Assembly: GCA_036306585.1 (NCBI GenBank)
Contig: JAXJZF010000005.1
Location: 310,001 to 374,000 of the forward strand
DNA: 64,000 nt
Direction: 5' to 3'
Origin: Aphodovivens sp036306585
GTDB taxonomy: Bacteria; Actinomycetota; Coriobacteriia; Coriobacteriales; Eggerthellaceae
The position numbers and the translations under genes were made by a program. Position 1 is the stretch's first letter; each line of letters opens with the position of its first letter. The notes under the pieces are model-generated. The model was given only the letters and a program-made list of their open reading frames with translations, was not told the origin of the DNA and did not search any database. This document shows, piece after piece, positions 24,962 to 33,667 of the stretch.

Positions 24962-26463
24962 CGGGCAAGGCGAAGACGCTCATGGTCCAAGGCACCATGT
25001 CGAACGCCGGGAAGAGCATGACGGTGGCCGGCCTCTGCCGGTATTTCAAGCGCCAAGGGTTGCGCGTGGCCCCCTTCAAAAGCCAGAACATGGCGCTCAA
25101 CAGCTTCATTACCGACGATGGGCTCGAGATGGGTCGCGCGCAGGTGGTGCAAGCCGAGGCATGCGGCATCGCCCCCGATGTCCGCATGAACCCCATCCTC
25201 CTCAAACCGGAGGGGGATGCCGGCAGCCAGGTGATCGTCAACGGCAAGGTACGCGGATCCATGAAGGCGGTCGACTACGCCCGCTACCGCAAGAACCTCA
25301 TCCCCGATGTCCGAATGGCGTTCGAATCGCTGGCGGCGGAAAACGACCTGGTGATCATCGAGGGTGCGGGCAGTCCCGCCGAGATCAACCTGGGGCAGGA
25401 CGACTTGGTGAACATGGGCATGGCTCGCATCGCCGAGGCGCCGGTGCTGCTGGTGGGCGATATCGATCTGGGCGGCGTGTTCGCCCAGCTGTACGGCACC
25501 ATGGAGCTGCTTGAGCCCGAAGACCGCCGGCGCGTGCGCGGGCTGGTGGTGAACAAGTTCAGGGGCGACGCCTCCATCCTGCGTCCCGGGCTAGGGATGC
25601 TGGAAGAGCTGTGCGGAGTGCCGGTGGTGGGCGTGATGCCCTATCTGAGCGTGGACATCGATGACGAGGACAGCCTCGCGACGCGCCTTTCCGCCGCAGC
25701 CGGGGCGCTGCTCGACATCGCGGTCATCCGCGTGCCGCGCCTGTCCAATTTCACGGATTTCAACGAGCTGTCCCGTCATCCCGCGATGGGGGTGCGCTAT
25801 GTGGACGATCCTCGCAGCCTGGGCCGCCCCGACCTCGTGGTGCTGCCGGGCACGAAGAGCACCATGGGTGACCTCGCCTGGCTGAAAGAAAGCGGCATCG
25901 CATCGTGCATCCGCGCGCTCGCCTCCGCCGGGACGCCGGTGCTGGGGGTGTGCGGCGGCTACCAGATGCTGGGGGAGCGGCTGGAAGACCCTGTCGGGGT
26001 GGAAGGCGGCGGCGCCATGGATGGTTTGGGCCTGCTGCCCGCCTCCACGGTGTTCTCGTCGGCCAAGACGCGCTCGCGTGCAACGGGGCGTTTTCACATC
26101 GGCAGCGGCTTCTTCTCCTGCCTTGACGGCTTGCAAACGCAGGGGTACGAGATTCACATGGGGGCAACGCGCGTTGCGGGAGCTTCCCCGCTTTCGCTGG
26201 AAATCGAAGGAGGGGAGCACGAGGATGGCTCGGTCGCCGGCGACATCATGGGGTCTTACCTGCATGGCCTCCTGGATGCGGCCCCGGTGGTTGCAGCCCT
26301 TGCGGACGCGCTGCTTGCGCGCCGCGGCCTGCCCCCCATGGGGGCGCAGGTGCCGGATGCCTCCGAGCACAAGGAAGCGGAATACGAAAAACTGGCAGAC
26401 GCCGTTGAGGCGTCGTTCGACACCGCGATGCTGGCGCGCATCGTGGAGGAAGGGGTTCGATGA
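24958..26463 (+). CDS. cbiP: Cobyric acid synthase CbiP (CobQ)
   Basis: CbiP amidates the b, d, e and g side chains of adenosylcobyrinic acid a,c-diamide. In the 501-residue protein the N-terminal ATPase domain has VQGTMSNAGKSMTVAGLC (P-loop about 10-18) and FKSQNMALNS. The C-terminal glutamine amidotransferase domain has the nucleophilic Cys in LGVCGGYQMLGE and the His in GSYLHGLLD. Length matches the family. The ATG overlaps the cobD stop by 4 nt. Because its substrate is normally adenosylated, it depends on CobO encoded far away at 62.4 kb. Confidence 0.95.
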   Translation: MTGKAKTLMVQGTMSNAGKSMTVAGLCRYFKRQGLRVAPFKSQNMALNSFITDDGLEMGRAQVVQAEACGIAPDVRMNPILLKPEGDAGSQVIVNGKVRGSMKAVDYARYRKNLIPDVRMAFESLAAENDLVIIEGAGSPAEINLGQDDLVNMGMARIAEAPVLLVGDIDLGGVFAQLYGTMELLEPEDRRRVRGLVVNKFRGDASILRPGLGMLEELCGVPVVGVMPYLSVDIDDEDSLATRLSAAAGALLDIAVIRVPRLSNFTDFNELSRHPAMGVRYVDDPRSLGRPDLVVLPGTKSTMGDLAWLKESGIASCIRALASAGTPVLGVCGGYQMLGERLEDPVGVEGGGAMDGLGLLPASTVFSSAKTRSRATGRFHIGSGFFSCLDGLQTQGYEIHMGATRVAGASPLSLEIEGGEHEDGSVAGDIMGSYLHGLLDAAPVVAALADALLARRGLPPMGAQVPDASEHKEAEYEKLADAVEASFDTAMLARIVEEGVR

Positions 26464-27131
26464 TGGGCATGGTCGAAAAGGCGGGAAGCGAGCTCACAGT
26501 CGCACCGCATGATATCGAGCGCAGGAGCTTCGAGATCATCTCGAAGGAGCTGGGAAGGGAGTTTCCCCCGCTGATCGATCCGGTCGTGAAAAGGGTTATC
26601 CACGCTACTGCCGATTTCTCGTACGCCGACTCGTTGCGGTTCTCGGAGGGTGCGGTTGAGGCGACGCTCGATGCGCTGCGCAGTGGGGCGACCATCGTCA
26701 CCGACACGAACATGGCGCTTTCCGGAATCAGCAAGCCGGCGTTGGCGAAGCTGGGATGCACGGCGGTCTGCTACATGGCGGACCCGGATGTGGCACAGGC
26801 TGCGCGCGAGAAGGGAACGACGCGCGCCCATGCCTGCATGGAGAAGGCGTGCGAGGTCGAAGGCCCCTTGATCATCGCCATCGGCAACGCCCCCACCGCC
26901 CTCATCCATCTGCTCGAGCTGAGGGATGCGGGCCGTATCGACCCCACGCTCATCATCGGGGCGCCGGTCGGGTTCGTCAACGTGGTGGAGAGCAAACAGC
27001 GGCTCGAGGAAAGCGATGCCCGCTTCATCGTCGCGCGCGGCCGCAAGGGCGGTTCCACGGTGGCATGCGCGATCGTGAACGCCCTCCTGTACACCATTAC
27101 GCGCGGCGCAGCTGGGAACGCGGCGCGATGA
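26460..27131 (+). CDS. cbiC: Cobalt-precorrin-8 methylmutase CbiC
   Basis: CbiC moves the methyl group from C-11 to C-12 to give cobyrinic acid. The 223-residue product contains the conserved His in RVIHATADFSYADSLRFS (about 44-61), TIVTDTNMALSGI near 78-90 and the C-terminal GFVNVVESKQ and RGRKGGSTVA motifs. The start ATG overlaps cbiP, and the end overlaps cbiJ, by 4 nt each. Length is typical (about 210-225). Confidence 0.95.
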   Translation: MMGMVEKAGSELTVAPHDIERRSFEIISKELGREFPPLIDPVVKRVIHATADFSYADSLRFSEGAVEATLDALRSGATIVTDTNMALSGISKPALAKLGCTAVCYMADPDVAQAAREKGTTRAHACMEKACEVEGPLIIAIGNAPTALIHLLELRDAGRIDPTLIIGAPVGFVNVVESKQRLEESDARFIVARGRKGGSTVACAIVNALLYTITRGAAGNAAR

Positions 27132-27931
27132 CGGCGCGGGAATCCGGCGTGCAGGGCATGGTCGCCGTGTTCGCCGGGACGGTGGAAGGCAGGCGGCTGT
27201 GCGAATTGCTGTCGACGGCGGGCAGGCCTGCCCGCGCGTTCGTGGCGACCGAATACGGAGGCGAGCTGATAGAAGGGCTGCCCGGTATCGATGTGCAGGT
27301 GGGTAGGCTCGACGCGCTTGCCATGGGCGGGGCGATCGCAGGATGCTCCCTGGTGGTCGACGCCACCCATCCCTATGCCGTCGAGGCGAGCGGCAACGTG
27401 CGAGCCGCAGCGAAGGCCGCGCAGATCCCCTACCTGCGGCTCGTCAGGCCGTCTACGCTGTCGGAAGGCGACGCTGGGGATGGGGAGGAATCCTATGCCG
27501 GGACGATAGCTGCGATCGTTTCGGATGCCACGTCGGCTGCAAGGTATCTGGAGGGCGTCGAGGGGGATGTTCTGCTCACCACGGGTAGCAAGGACCTTCC
27601 CGCTTATGCGGCTGCCAACGGGTTGGTGCAGCGCTGCTGGCCGAGGGTCCTTCCCGACGAGAACACAGTGAGAGTCTGCCGTGAGCTGGGATTTCCCGAG
27701 TCCCATGTCATTTGCATGCAAGGACCGTTCGCCAAGGATCTCAATGTGGCGATGCTGCGTCATTGCGCCGCTCGTTGGCTGGTGACCAAAGATACGGGGC
27801 GTGCCGGCGGGTTCCCCCAGAAACTCGAGGCGGCACGTGAGGCAGGGGCAAGGGTGGTGCTGATCGGCCGCCCCGACCCCGATGAGTCGGGACTGTCCCT
27901 CGAGGAGACGGCGGCGCTGCTGGATTTGTAG
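27128..27931 (+). CDS. cbiJ: Cobalt-precorrin-6A reductase CbiJ
   Basis: CbiJ reduces the cobalt-precorrin-6A macrocycle with NAD(P)H. The 267-residue protein has the N-terminal FAGTVEGRRLCELL (like the family GTxEGR), VVDATHPYAVEASGN near 78-92, LLTTGSKDLPAY and the C-terminal VTKDTGRAGGFPQKLEAA. The ATG overlaps the cbiC stop by 4 nt. It is the last gene of the operon and ends 27 nt from the end of the convergent ABC ATPase gene; I see no clear terminator between them. Confidence 0.94.
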   Translation: MTARESGVQGMVAVFAGTVEGRRLCELLSTAGRPARAFVATEYGGELIEGLPGIDVQVGRLDALAMGGAIAGCSLVVDATHPYAVEASGNVRAAAKAAQIPYLRLVRPSTLSEGDAGDGEESYAGTIAAIVSDATSAARYLEGVEGDVLLTTGSKDLPAYAAANGLVQRCWPRVLPDENTVRVCRELGFPESHVICMQGPFAKDLNVAMLRHCAARWLVTKDTGRAGGFPQKLEAAREAGARVVLIGRPDPDESGLSLEETAALLDL

Positions 27932-27958
27932 TCGCCGCTTTGCCGTCCAGGCGCCAGC

Positions 27959-29104
27959 CTACGGCAATGGCAGGTCGGCGATGTCGTAGGACACGGGGAT
28001 GCCCTTCTCGCGCGCGAGCGCTTCAAGTCGCGCATTCGCCGCATTCACGGTTCCATAGCGCTCGACCGTGCGCAACACCGCTTCGCACCTCGTTAGCGCC
28101 TGTTCGGCTCGTTCGAGCGCCGCATCGCCGATGGGTTCGAACGGCTGCTCTTCGATGACTTCGCTGGCGAGGTCGCGCGCGAGCGCCCAGTCGACGTCTC
28201 CGATTGCGAGCACTCCTGTCGCAAAACCGATCCCCTGCTTTTGCAGAGCGCGGAACGCGGGGATGCCAGATCCTCCGCCGGCGATGACGAACACGCGCGG
28301 CGTTTCGTCGGGTCGGGCGAGCTCGACGCTGCCGAACAAGGGGTCGTAGCTTCCCTCGTCCAAGTCATAGAGTTCTTTGATGGTGTCGCGTGTGAAGATC
28401 TCCTCGGGCGCGCCGAATCGGAACACCTGGTCGCCTTTCACGCACAGGACATAGTCGGATATCTTCTGAGCCATGTCCAGCTCGTGCAGCGACATGATCA
28501 CAGCGATGCGGTCCTTCTTGGCCAAGGAACGCAGGATTCCCAGCAGCTCGACCTGATAGCGCACGTCCAGAAACGACGTGGGCTCGTCGAGCAGGATCAC
28601 GCGCGGCTCTTGGCATAGGGCGCGCGCGAGGAGCACGCGCTGCTTCTGGCCGTCGCTGATGCGCATGAAATCCTTGTCGCGTATCTCCCATGTGCTCGTC
28701 AGCCGCATGTACCGCTCGACGATGTCGCGATCCGCATCGGAGAGGATTCCCATGCGGCCTGTGTAGGGGTAGCGGCCAGTCTCGACGATGTCCTGGCAGG
28801 TGAGCATTTCCGTGCGCAGCCGATCGGTGAGGACCACCGCGAGCTCGCGGGCGAGCTGCTGCGAGGACAGCTCGACGATCGCACGCCCTGCGAGCCTCAC
28901 CTCGCCGGAGATCGCGTCGAGATGGCGTGCGATGGTTTTGAGGATCGTCGATTTGCCGGCACCGTTCGGCCCGATGAGGGTGAGGATGTCGCCGCTGCGC
29001 AAGGATAGCGCGATATCGCGGATCAAGGGGGTGCCGTCGTAGCCTACGGCAAGGTTTTCCGTTTCGAAGTAAGGGCGTTCGGCGTTGTCGGCAGTGCGAG
29101 TCAT
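27959..29104 (-). CDS. BtuD-like ABC transporter ATPase with an extra C-terminal domain
   Basis: This is the predicted ATPase of an iron-complex/cobalamin-type importer. Of 381 residues, about 1-255 form a standard ABC domain: Walker A GPNGAGKST (45-53), a signature with Asp in place of Gly (ISDGQ, 149-153) and Walker B ILLDEPTSFLD. Residues from about 270 to the end are an added domain that opens VFVIAGGGSGIPAFRAL, a glycine loop like a nucleotide-binding Rossmann fold. This is unusual for the family, whose members are about 250-270 residues. The start codon overlaps the permease stop by 4 nt. The B12 riboswitch upstream of the operon makes a corrinoid or related tetrapyrrole the likely substrate. 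Confidence 0.88.
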   Translation of the reverse strand: MTRTADNAERPYFETENLAVGYDGTPLIRDIALSLRSGDILTLIGPNGAGKSTILKTIARHLDAISGEVRLAGRAIVELSSQQLARELAVVLTDRLRTEMLTCQDIVETGRYPYTGRMGILSDADRDIVERYMRLTSTWEIRDKDFMRISDGQKQRVLLARALCQEPRVILLDEPTSFLDVRYQVELLGILRSLAKKDRIAVIMSLHELDMAQKISDYVLCVKGDQVFRFGAPEEIFTRDTIKELYDLDEGSYDPLFGSVELARPDETPRVFVIAGGGSGIPAFRALQKQGIGFATGVLAIGDVDWALARDLASEVIEEQPFEPIGDAALERAEQALTRCEAVLRTVERYGTVNAANARLEALAREKGIPVSYDIADLPLP

Positions 29105-30222
29105 CGGGTCTTCTCCCTCTTCATCAGGATGTAGATGACCACGGGGGCTCCGAACAGCGCGGTGACCGCGCTGATGGTCACTTCGGTGGGCGAGAAAATG
29201 GAGCGGGCGATGAGGTCGCAGACCAGGCAGAAAAGCGCTCCGCCCAAAAAGCTCGCCGGCAGCACGCGGATGGGCTTTGACGACCCGAGACCCGCTTTCA
29301 CGAGATGGGGGACGGCGATGCCGACGAACGATATGGGGCCGGCGAACGCGGTCACGCACGCAGCCAGCAGGCTGGAAAGCAGGATGAGCGAGATGCGGAA
29401 CGCCAGGATGTTCACGCCCATGCTCCTGGCATAGGCCTCGCCCAGCTGGAACGCGCTGATGGGTTTCGAGAGGAGGAATGTGGCGATCGAGGCGGGGAGG
29501 CATACCGCGCACATCATCGCGACATCGTTCCAGTTCGTCCCGGAGAAGCTTCCCAACGACCAGTTCTGGAGATTCACGATGTTCTGATCATCGGCGAAGG
29601 TGATGAGGAAATCGGTGGCGGCTCCGCAGGCATAGCCCACCATGACACCGGCGATGATGAGGGTCGCCATCGAGCTGACCCGTTGCGATACTATCAGGAT
29701 GAATCCCATCACCGCCAAGGCGCCGACGAAAGCCGCCGCCACCATCATCCACGAGGGCATCGCCTGGTTGGAGCCGAGCAGGACGATCATCACAAGGGCG
29801 ACGACAAGCTTGGCTCCCGAGGATACTCCGAGCGTGTAGGGGCTTGCGATGGGGTTGTTGAAAAACGTCTGCAAGAGGAAGCCGGATAGCGCGAGCGCTG
29901 CTCCCAGCACGATGCACGAGATGGTGCGGGGAAGGCGGATCTCCCATATGATCTGGCTGAACATGCTTTCGTCGGGCCCTTTTGCCACCGCCTGCAGCGC
30001 CTCTAGCGGGGGTATTTCCACGCTGCCGATGCAGAGGTTGGCCACGATCAGCGCGAACGTTGCCGCAACGAGGATGACGAGCGTCGTTGCGAAACGCGCC
30101 GTCCTGCCCTTGTCGTCGTAGGATCCGGCGAGGCGCCGACCCTTCGAAGGAAATGCGTGGTTGTGGGAATCGCTGCGCTGCATGGCGTCACTGGAGTCGA
30201 CTGAGGAAGGTCGTTTGCGCAT
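29101..30222 (-). CDS. BtuC-like FecCD-family ABC transporter permease
   Basis: This is the membrane subunit of the importer. The 373-residue product has a polar N-terminal stretch of about 40 residues, then nine or ten hydrophobic helices. FecCD-type motifs include IRLPRTISCIVLGAALALSG near 102-121, ASPYTLGVSSGAKL, and GPISFVGIAVPHLVK near 300-314. The ATG at 30222 follows GAGGG and overlaps the substrate-binding protein gene by 35 nt; an in-frame ATG at 30183 would start just past that gene but lacks a ribosome-binding site. It lies between the lipoprotein and ATPase genes, the normal order for such importers. Confidence 0.9.
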   Translation of the reverse strand: MRKRPSSVDSSDAMQRSDSHNHAFPSKGRRLAGSYDDKGRTARFATTLVILVAATFALIVANLCIGSVEIPPLEALQAVAKGPDESMFSQIIWEIRLPRTISCIVLGAALALSGFLLQTFFNNPIASPYTLGVSSGAKLVVALVMIVLLGSNQAMPSWMMVAAAFVGALAVMGFILIVSQRVSSMATLIIAGVMVGYACGAATDFLITFADDQNIVNLQNWSLGSFSGTNWNDVAMMCAVCLPASIATFLLSKPISAFQLGEAYARSMGVNILAFRISLILLSSLLAACVTAFAGPISFVGIAVPHLVKAGLGSSKPIRVLPASFLGGALFCLVCDLIARSIFSPTEVTISAVTALFGAPVVIYILMKREKTR

Positions 30223-31420
30223 CGTGGCCCTCTGTCAGAACGCGGTGCATGTCCGCCACGATGGTGCCCGTGTTGGTCATCTGCTGGTACATATCCTGAT
30301 CGGTGCACCATACATCCCCGTTCTGGACCGCTTTGAAATTCGCTAGCAGAGGGTTTTTCGCAACGAGGTCATCGAGGGACGCGACGCCGCCATCGACGGT
30401 GGCGTTGTAGATGACCACGTCGGCATCCTTGGCGGTTGCATAGAAATCCTCCATCTCCAAGGTGACGGTGGAGGTGGCGCTGTCGTCGTCCAGGTCGCCG
30501 AAGATGTACTCGCCGCCTGCGAGCCGGATCATCTGCGGCACGTAGTCGCCGGATTTCCGTGTGACGGCTGCTCCGTTGGAGTTGATGTAGAAGAACGCCA
30601 CGGTTTTGCCCGTGGGCTCGTCGTTGGTTGCCTGCTCCACTTGCGCGACCTGTTCATCGAAGATGTTGGCTGCCAAGTCGTCTTTGCCGAGCAAGGCGCC
30701 GTACAGCTTGATCCATTCCAGGCGTCCGAGCGCCTCGGATTCGTAGCTCGACTGGTCCACCAGCACGTTGACGCCCAGGTTCTGGAGCTTCTCCTTCACT
30801 TCGGGACTGTGGTTGATCATGGTGGATTCCACGGCGAGCGACGTGCCCGACTCCAGCACCGTTTCGTAGTCGGGAGCGTTGTATTTGCCTGCGTAGATGA
30901 TGGAGCCCGACTCCATGGCATCGTTGAAGCTGTCGATGGGGCAATGGTCCAGCAGGATGCCGGACACCCCGATGCTGCCTATGGCGTCGAGGGCGTCGAA
31001 AAGGCACACGATGTTCGCCGCAACCATGTAGATGTTGTCGAGCGGCTGTTGGGCGACGACGATGTCGTCGGCGATGCCTTCGGGTGCTTGGGAGCCTTCG
31101 GGGACGCTGAGGAACCGCGTGCCATCGGCAATGCAGACGAGCTCGTAGCCCCCCTCGTAGCGATCGATGGAGAAGTTGCGCGCATGGGAAAGCTCGACGG
31201 AGCCGGTGGGGCTCCACCCGCATCCCAGGTCGGCGTTATGCCAGGAGCTGTCGGTTCCCTGCTCTTGCGCAGCGGCTCCCTCGCCCGACGATGCGACGCC
31301 GGTTGAGCCGCAGGATGCGAGGGGCGCGAACAGCAACGCCGCCATGGCGAGTGCCATGGCGGCGCCGAATGCGCGGCGGGACAGCGTCCGAATATGCTGC
31401 TTGCCGGTCACGGCTCTCAT
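30188..31420 (-). CDS. BtuF-like substrate-binding lipoprotein
   Basis: This is the extracytoplasmic receptor of the importer. The 410-residue protein has a leader with LSRRAFGA (possible twin-arginine motif at 15-16) and a lipobox LASC with Cys37, so it should be membrane-anchored outside the cell. A Ser/Gly/Glu-rich linker follows, then a two-lobed periplasmic-binding fold of the FecB/BtuF type. GGAAAGGAGG precedes the ATG. The start overlaps the stop of the 183-residue membrane protein gene by 4 nt, which links the receptor to the CbiK locus. The ligand may be cobalamin, cobinamide or another tetrapyrrole; the sequence does not decide. Confidence 0.88.
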   Translation of the reverse strand: MRAVTGKQHIRTLSRRAFGAAMALAMAALLFAPLASCGSTGVASSGEGAAAQEQGTDSSWHNADLGCGWSPTGSVELSHARNFSIDRYEGGYELVCIADGTRFLSVPEGSQAPEGIADDIVVAQQPLDNIYMVAANIVCLFDALDAIGSIGVSGILLDHCPIDSFNDAMESGSIIYAGKYNAPDYETVLESGTSLAVESTMINHSPEVKEKLQNLGVNVLVDQSSYESEALGRLEWIKLYGALLGKDDLAANIFDEQVAQVEQATNDEPTGKTVAFFYINSNGAAVTRKSGDYVPQMIRLAGGEYIFGDLDDDSATSTVTLEMEDFYATAKDADVVIYNATVDGGVASLDDLVAKNPLLANFKAVQNGDVWCTDQDMYQQMTNTGTIVADMHRVLTEGHDAQTTFLSRLQ

Positions 31421-31968
31421 CGGCCTCCTTTCCGGCGGACGACGAGGACGATGGCGGCGATGACGACGATTGCGACAATGCAGCCGCCGACGATCAGCAC
31501 GGGGCTCGGCCCGGCGCTTGCCGGTGCGTCCTCCTCTGCGGCGGCGGGGGCGCTCGACGCGTCGTCGGAGGACGCCTGCAAGGTCGTCGAGTCGAAGGTC
31601 AGCGTGTAGTCGATCATGTGAGGCGAGCCCATGGCGACGGTTTCCGCGCTGACGGGCAGCGCTTCATCAAGCGCGCTCACGGGGATCTCGAACGTCGACC
31701 CGCCGTCGATGGTGGTGGGCTGGTACTCGGTGCCGTCGACGACCATGAGGTCGTAATTCGAGCTGCTCCATACGATCTTGGCGGTCATCTCGCCGTTTTC
31801 CACCTCGAGCGAGGCGGGCGATTCCACCGTCGCTTTGCCGCTGCCGCCGCCCAGTTCCACTGCGACGGAATACGACCCGTCTGCCGGAGGCTCGGCGGCG
31901 AAGGCGGAGAAAGGAACGAGCAGGCACGCTGCCAGGCTCAAGGCGACGATTGCTAGCGTTTTTCTCAT
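31417..31968 (-). CDS. Membrane-anchored surface protein sharing a domain with CbiK's C-terminus
   Basis: I do not recognise a named family. The 183-residue protein has a signal peptide (about 1-24, ending SAFA), an exported beta-rich domain (about 28-132), an Ala/Ser/Asp/Glu-rich linker, one membrane helix (about 156-177) and a basic RRKGGR tail: a cell-surface protein anchored at its C-terminus. The domain lines up with residues about 335-445 of the exported CbiK next door. Shared positions include Gly-x-Tyr at the start, LxVxxGxM, a GT about 15-18 residues later, (F/Y)xIPVxxLxxxxP and a final LTF. The layout recalls haem-binding NEAT-type domains, but this is only a comparison of form. It overlaps the receptor gene by 4 nt. 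Confidence 0.7.
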   Translation of the reverse strand: MRKTLAIVALSLAACLLVPFSAFAAEPPADGSYSVAVELGGGSGKATVESPASLEVENGEMTAKIVWSSSNYDLMVVDGTEYQPTTIDGGSTFEIPVSALDEALPVSAETVAMGSPHMIDYTLTFDSTTLQASSDDASSAPAAAEEDAPASAGPSPVLIVGGCIVAIVVIAAIVLVVRRKGGR

Positions 31969-32000
31969 TGCAGGACCCTTTCGGATAGATGGCGATGCCG

Positions 32001-33350
32001 TTATGCGGAGATGCTGTCGGCGGGGATGCCGTCGGCGGTGAAGGTGAGGTTTCTATCGTACCACTGCTCCTTCTTGGTGCTCCAGGCGGCGCAGGGAGTT
32101 GCCACGTTCAGCTGCTCCACGGGAATGGTGTAGGTGTAGCGTCCCTCGGCGTCTTCGACGAAGGGGATGCACTCGTCTTCGGCGGCGTTTGCCGCTTCTT
32201 CCGCCGTTCCGGGGAACAGCTTGCCGTACCCGGTGCCGCCCAGCGTGATCACGCACGACATCGCTCCGTCGGCGACAGTCAGCTGCGCTGCCTCCACGTT
32301 GAACATGCTGGAGTCCGATTCGACCTTGATGTCGTAGGTTCCGGCGGCGATCTTGCTCGCATCGAGCGGCTCGGTGGAAGCCTGCTGCGTCTGCTCGGGG
32401 GCGTCGAGGGCGGGGGAGTCGATCGCCGCTTGGACGTGGCGGACGTAGATCTCGTCGATCGCGGCGATTTGGCCGAGGCCTTCCAGGACGCTTTGCGTCT
32501 GGAAGCCGGCAGCGGTGAACTTCGCCGCCCAGGAGGCCGCATCGCTCTCATCCGCCATGTCGTTGTTCGCATGGTCGCCGGCGACGACCATGAAGGGGCG
32601 CAGCACCGCCTTGGAGAAGCCGGCAGCTTGCGCCGCTGCGATCACGTCCTCGCAGGTGGGGGAGGCTTCGACCGTTCCCACGAAATACTGGTTCAGCCCT
32701 TGCGCGGCGAACGTCTGCTGCATGGTGACGTAGTCCTGGTTCGAATCGGCCTCGGTGCCGTGGCCCATCAGCACGATCGCCGTCGCGCCATCGTCGAAAC
32801 GCGCCATGTCATCGACGATGGCGGAGGCTACATCCGAATAATCCTGGTCGGAGGAGAGCAGCGGCGCGCCAAGGGAGATCGTTTCGAAGTTGTCCTTATA
32901 ATCAGCGAGCGCGTTGGCGAGATCCGTGTACTCCAGGCCCGCCATGAGATGAGTGGGCTGGACGTAGAGCTGGGTCACGCCATCCGACACGCAGCGGTCG
33001 AGCGCCGCCTGCACGTTGTCGATCTCGATGCCGTCCCGCTCCTTCAGGATATCGATGATGGTGTCGGCGGTGAAGGCTCTACGCACATCGTATTCCGGGT
33101 ACCGTTCGCGGATGGCGCATTCGATGGCGCCGATGGTGATGTAGCGGGTGCTGGCATAGCTGGTGCCGAAGCTCACGACCAGGATGGCGGGCTTGGCGCT
33201 TTGCTGCCCGGCGTTCGCGGCTCCGCCCGAAGCGGCATCGCCGGCGCTGCAGCCGGCAAGCCCGAAAGCGGCGAGCCCGGCGCCCGCGAGGGCGGCGCTG
33301 CCCAGGAACGAGCGGCGGGAGAGGAATGGTGTGGAGACCGTGGGTTTCAT
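32001..33350 (-). CDS. cbiK: Exported cobaltochelatase CbiK with a C-terminal extra domain
   Basis: CbiK inserts cobalt into sirohydrochlorin or its factor II form, normally in the cytoplasm. This 449-residue version begins with a twin-arginine-type leader (SRRSFLG, R12-R13) and a lipobox LAGC with Cys34, so it should be a lipoprotein outside the membrane. The chelatase domain spans about 53-315: ILVVSFGTSYAST, the catalytic-type His in LMGHGTE (H197) and a second in VAGDHANNDM (H260). Residues about 335-449 form an added domain related to the neighbouring membrane protein. Desulfovibrio is known to have a periplasmic CbiK, so an exported form has precedent. AAGGAAGG precedes the ATG. It is the first gene after the cobalamin riboswitch. 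Confidence 0.9.
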   Translation of the reverse strand: MKPTVSTPFLSRRSFLGSAALAGAGLAAFGLAGCSAGDAASGGAANAGQQSAKPAILVVSFGTSYASTRYITIGAIECAIRERYPEYDVRRAFTADTIIDILKERDGIEIDNVQAALDRCVSDGVTQLYVQPTHLMAGLEYTDLANALADYKDNFETISLGAPLLSSDQDYSDVASAIVDDMARFDDGATAIVLMGHGTEADSNQDYVTMQQTFAAQGLNQYFVGTVEASPTCEDVIAAAQAAGFSKAVLRPFMVVAGDHANNDMADESDAASWAAKFTAAGFQTQSVLEGLGQIAAIDEIYVRHVQAAIDSPALDAPEQTQQASTEPLDASKIAAGTYDIKVESDSSMFNVEAAQLTVADGAMSCVITLGGTGYGKLFPGTAEEAANAAEDECIPFVEDAEGRYTYTIPVEQLNVATPCAAWSTKKEQWYDRNLTFTADGIPADSISA

Positions 33351-33434
33351 GATGTTCCTTCCTTATTAGTACAGGGGCCTCTTCTCGGCGAGGCGGGCTG
33401 AGGAAGGAAAGAAAACGCGCCGGGGCGTGGTCGC

Positions 33435-33625
33435 AGCGGGGCATGTCCCATGTCCGCTTCACGCATGCCTCCCGGGGTTCACAGGGGGTCGGCGCAACGG
33501 CAGAGCCGTCGGAGAAGGGCGAAGCAGTCTGGCTCGGGCAGATGCCTGCCCACACAGTAATGTCCCTTGCCCGGGATTCCCACCCGGTTCCCTTCGCAAG
33601 CCCCCGAAACGCGGGAGTCGATCTC
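33435..33625 (-). promoter_or_regulatory. Cobalamin riboswitch upstream of cbiK
   Basis: Read on the minus strand, GCGAAGGGAACCGGGTGGG, then AATCCCGGGCAAGGGAC, then TTACTGTG (ACTGT at 33558-33554) match the conserved core of cobalamin riboswitches. A GCCAGACTGC block follows, then a B12-box-like GACATGGGACATGCCCC near 33453-33437. The aptamer lies between a consensus promoter and cbiK. It should reduce expression of the five-gene chelatase/importer operon when cobalamin is ample. Boundaries are approximate, and I could not identify the expression platform with confidence. Confidence 0.88.
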
Positions 33626-33667
33626 CGCTATTCTTTTATCCGCTCCCATTGCCGAGAACTTGCGCAA

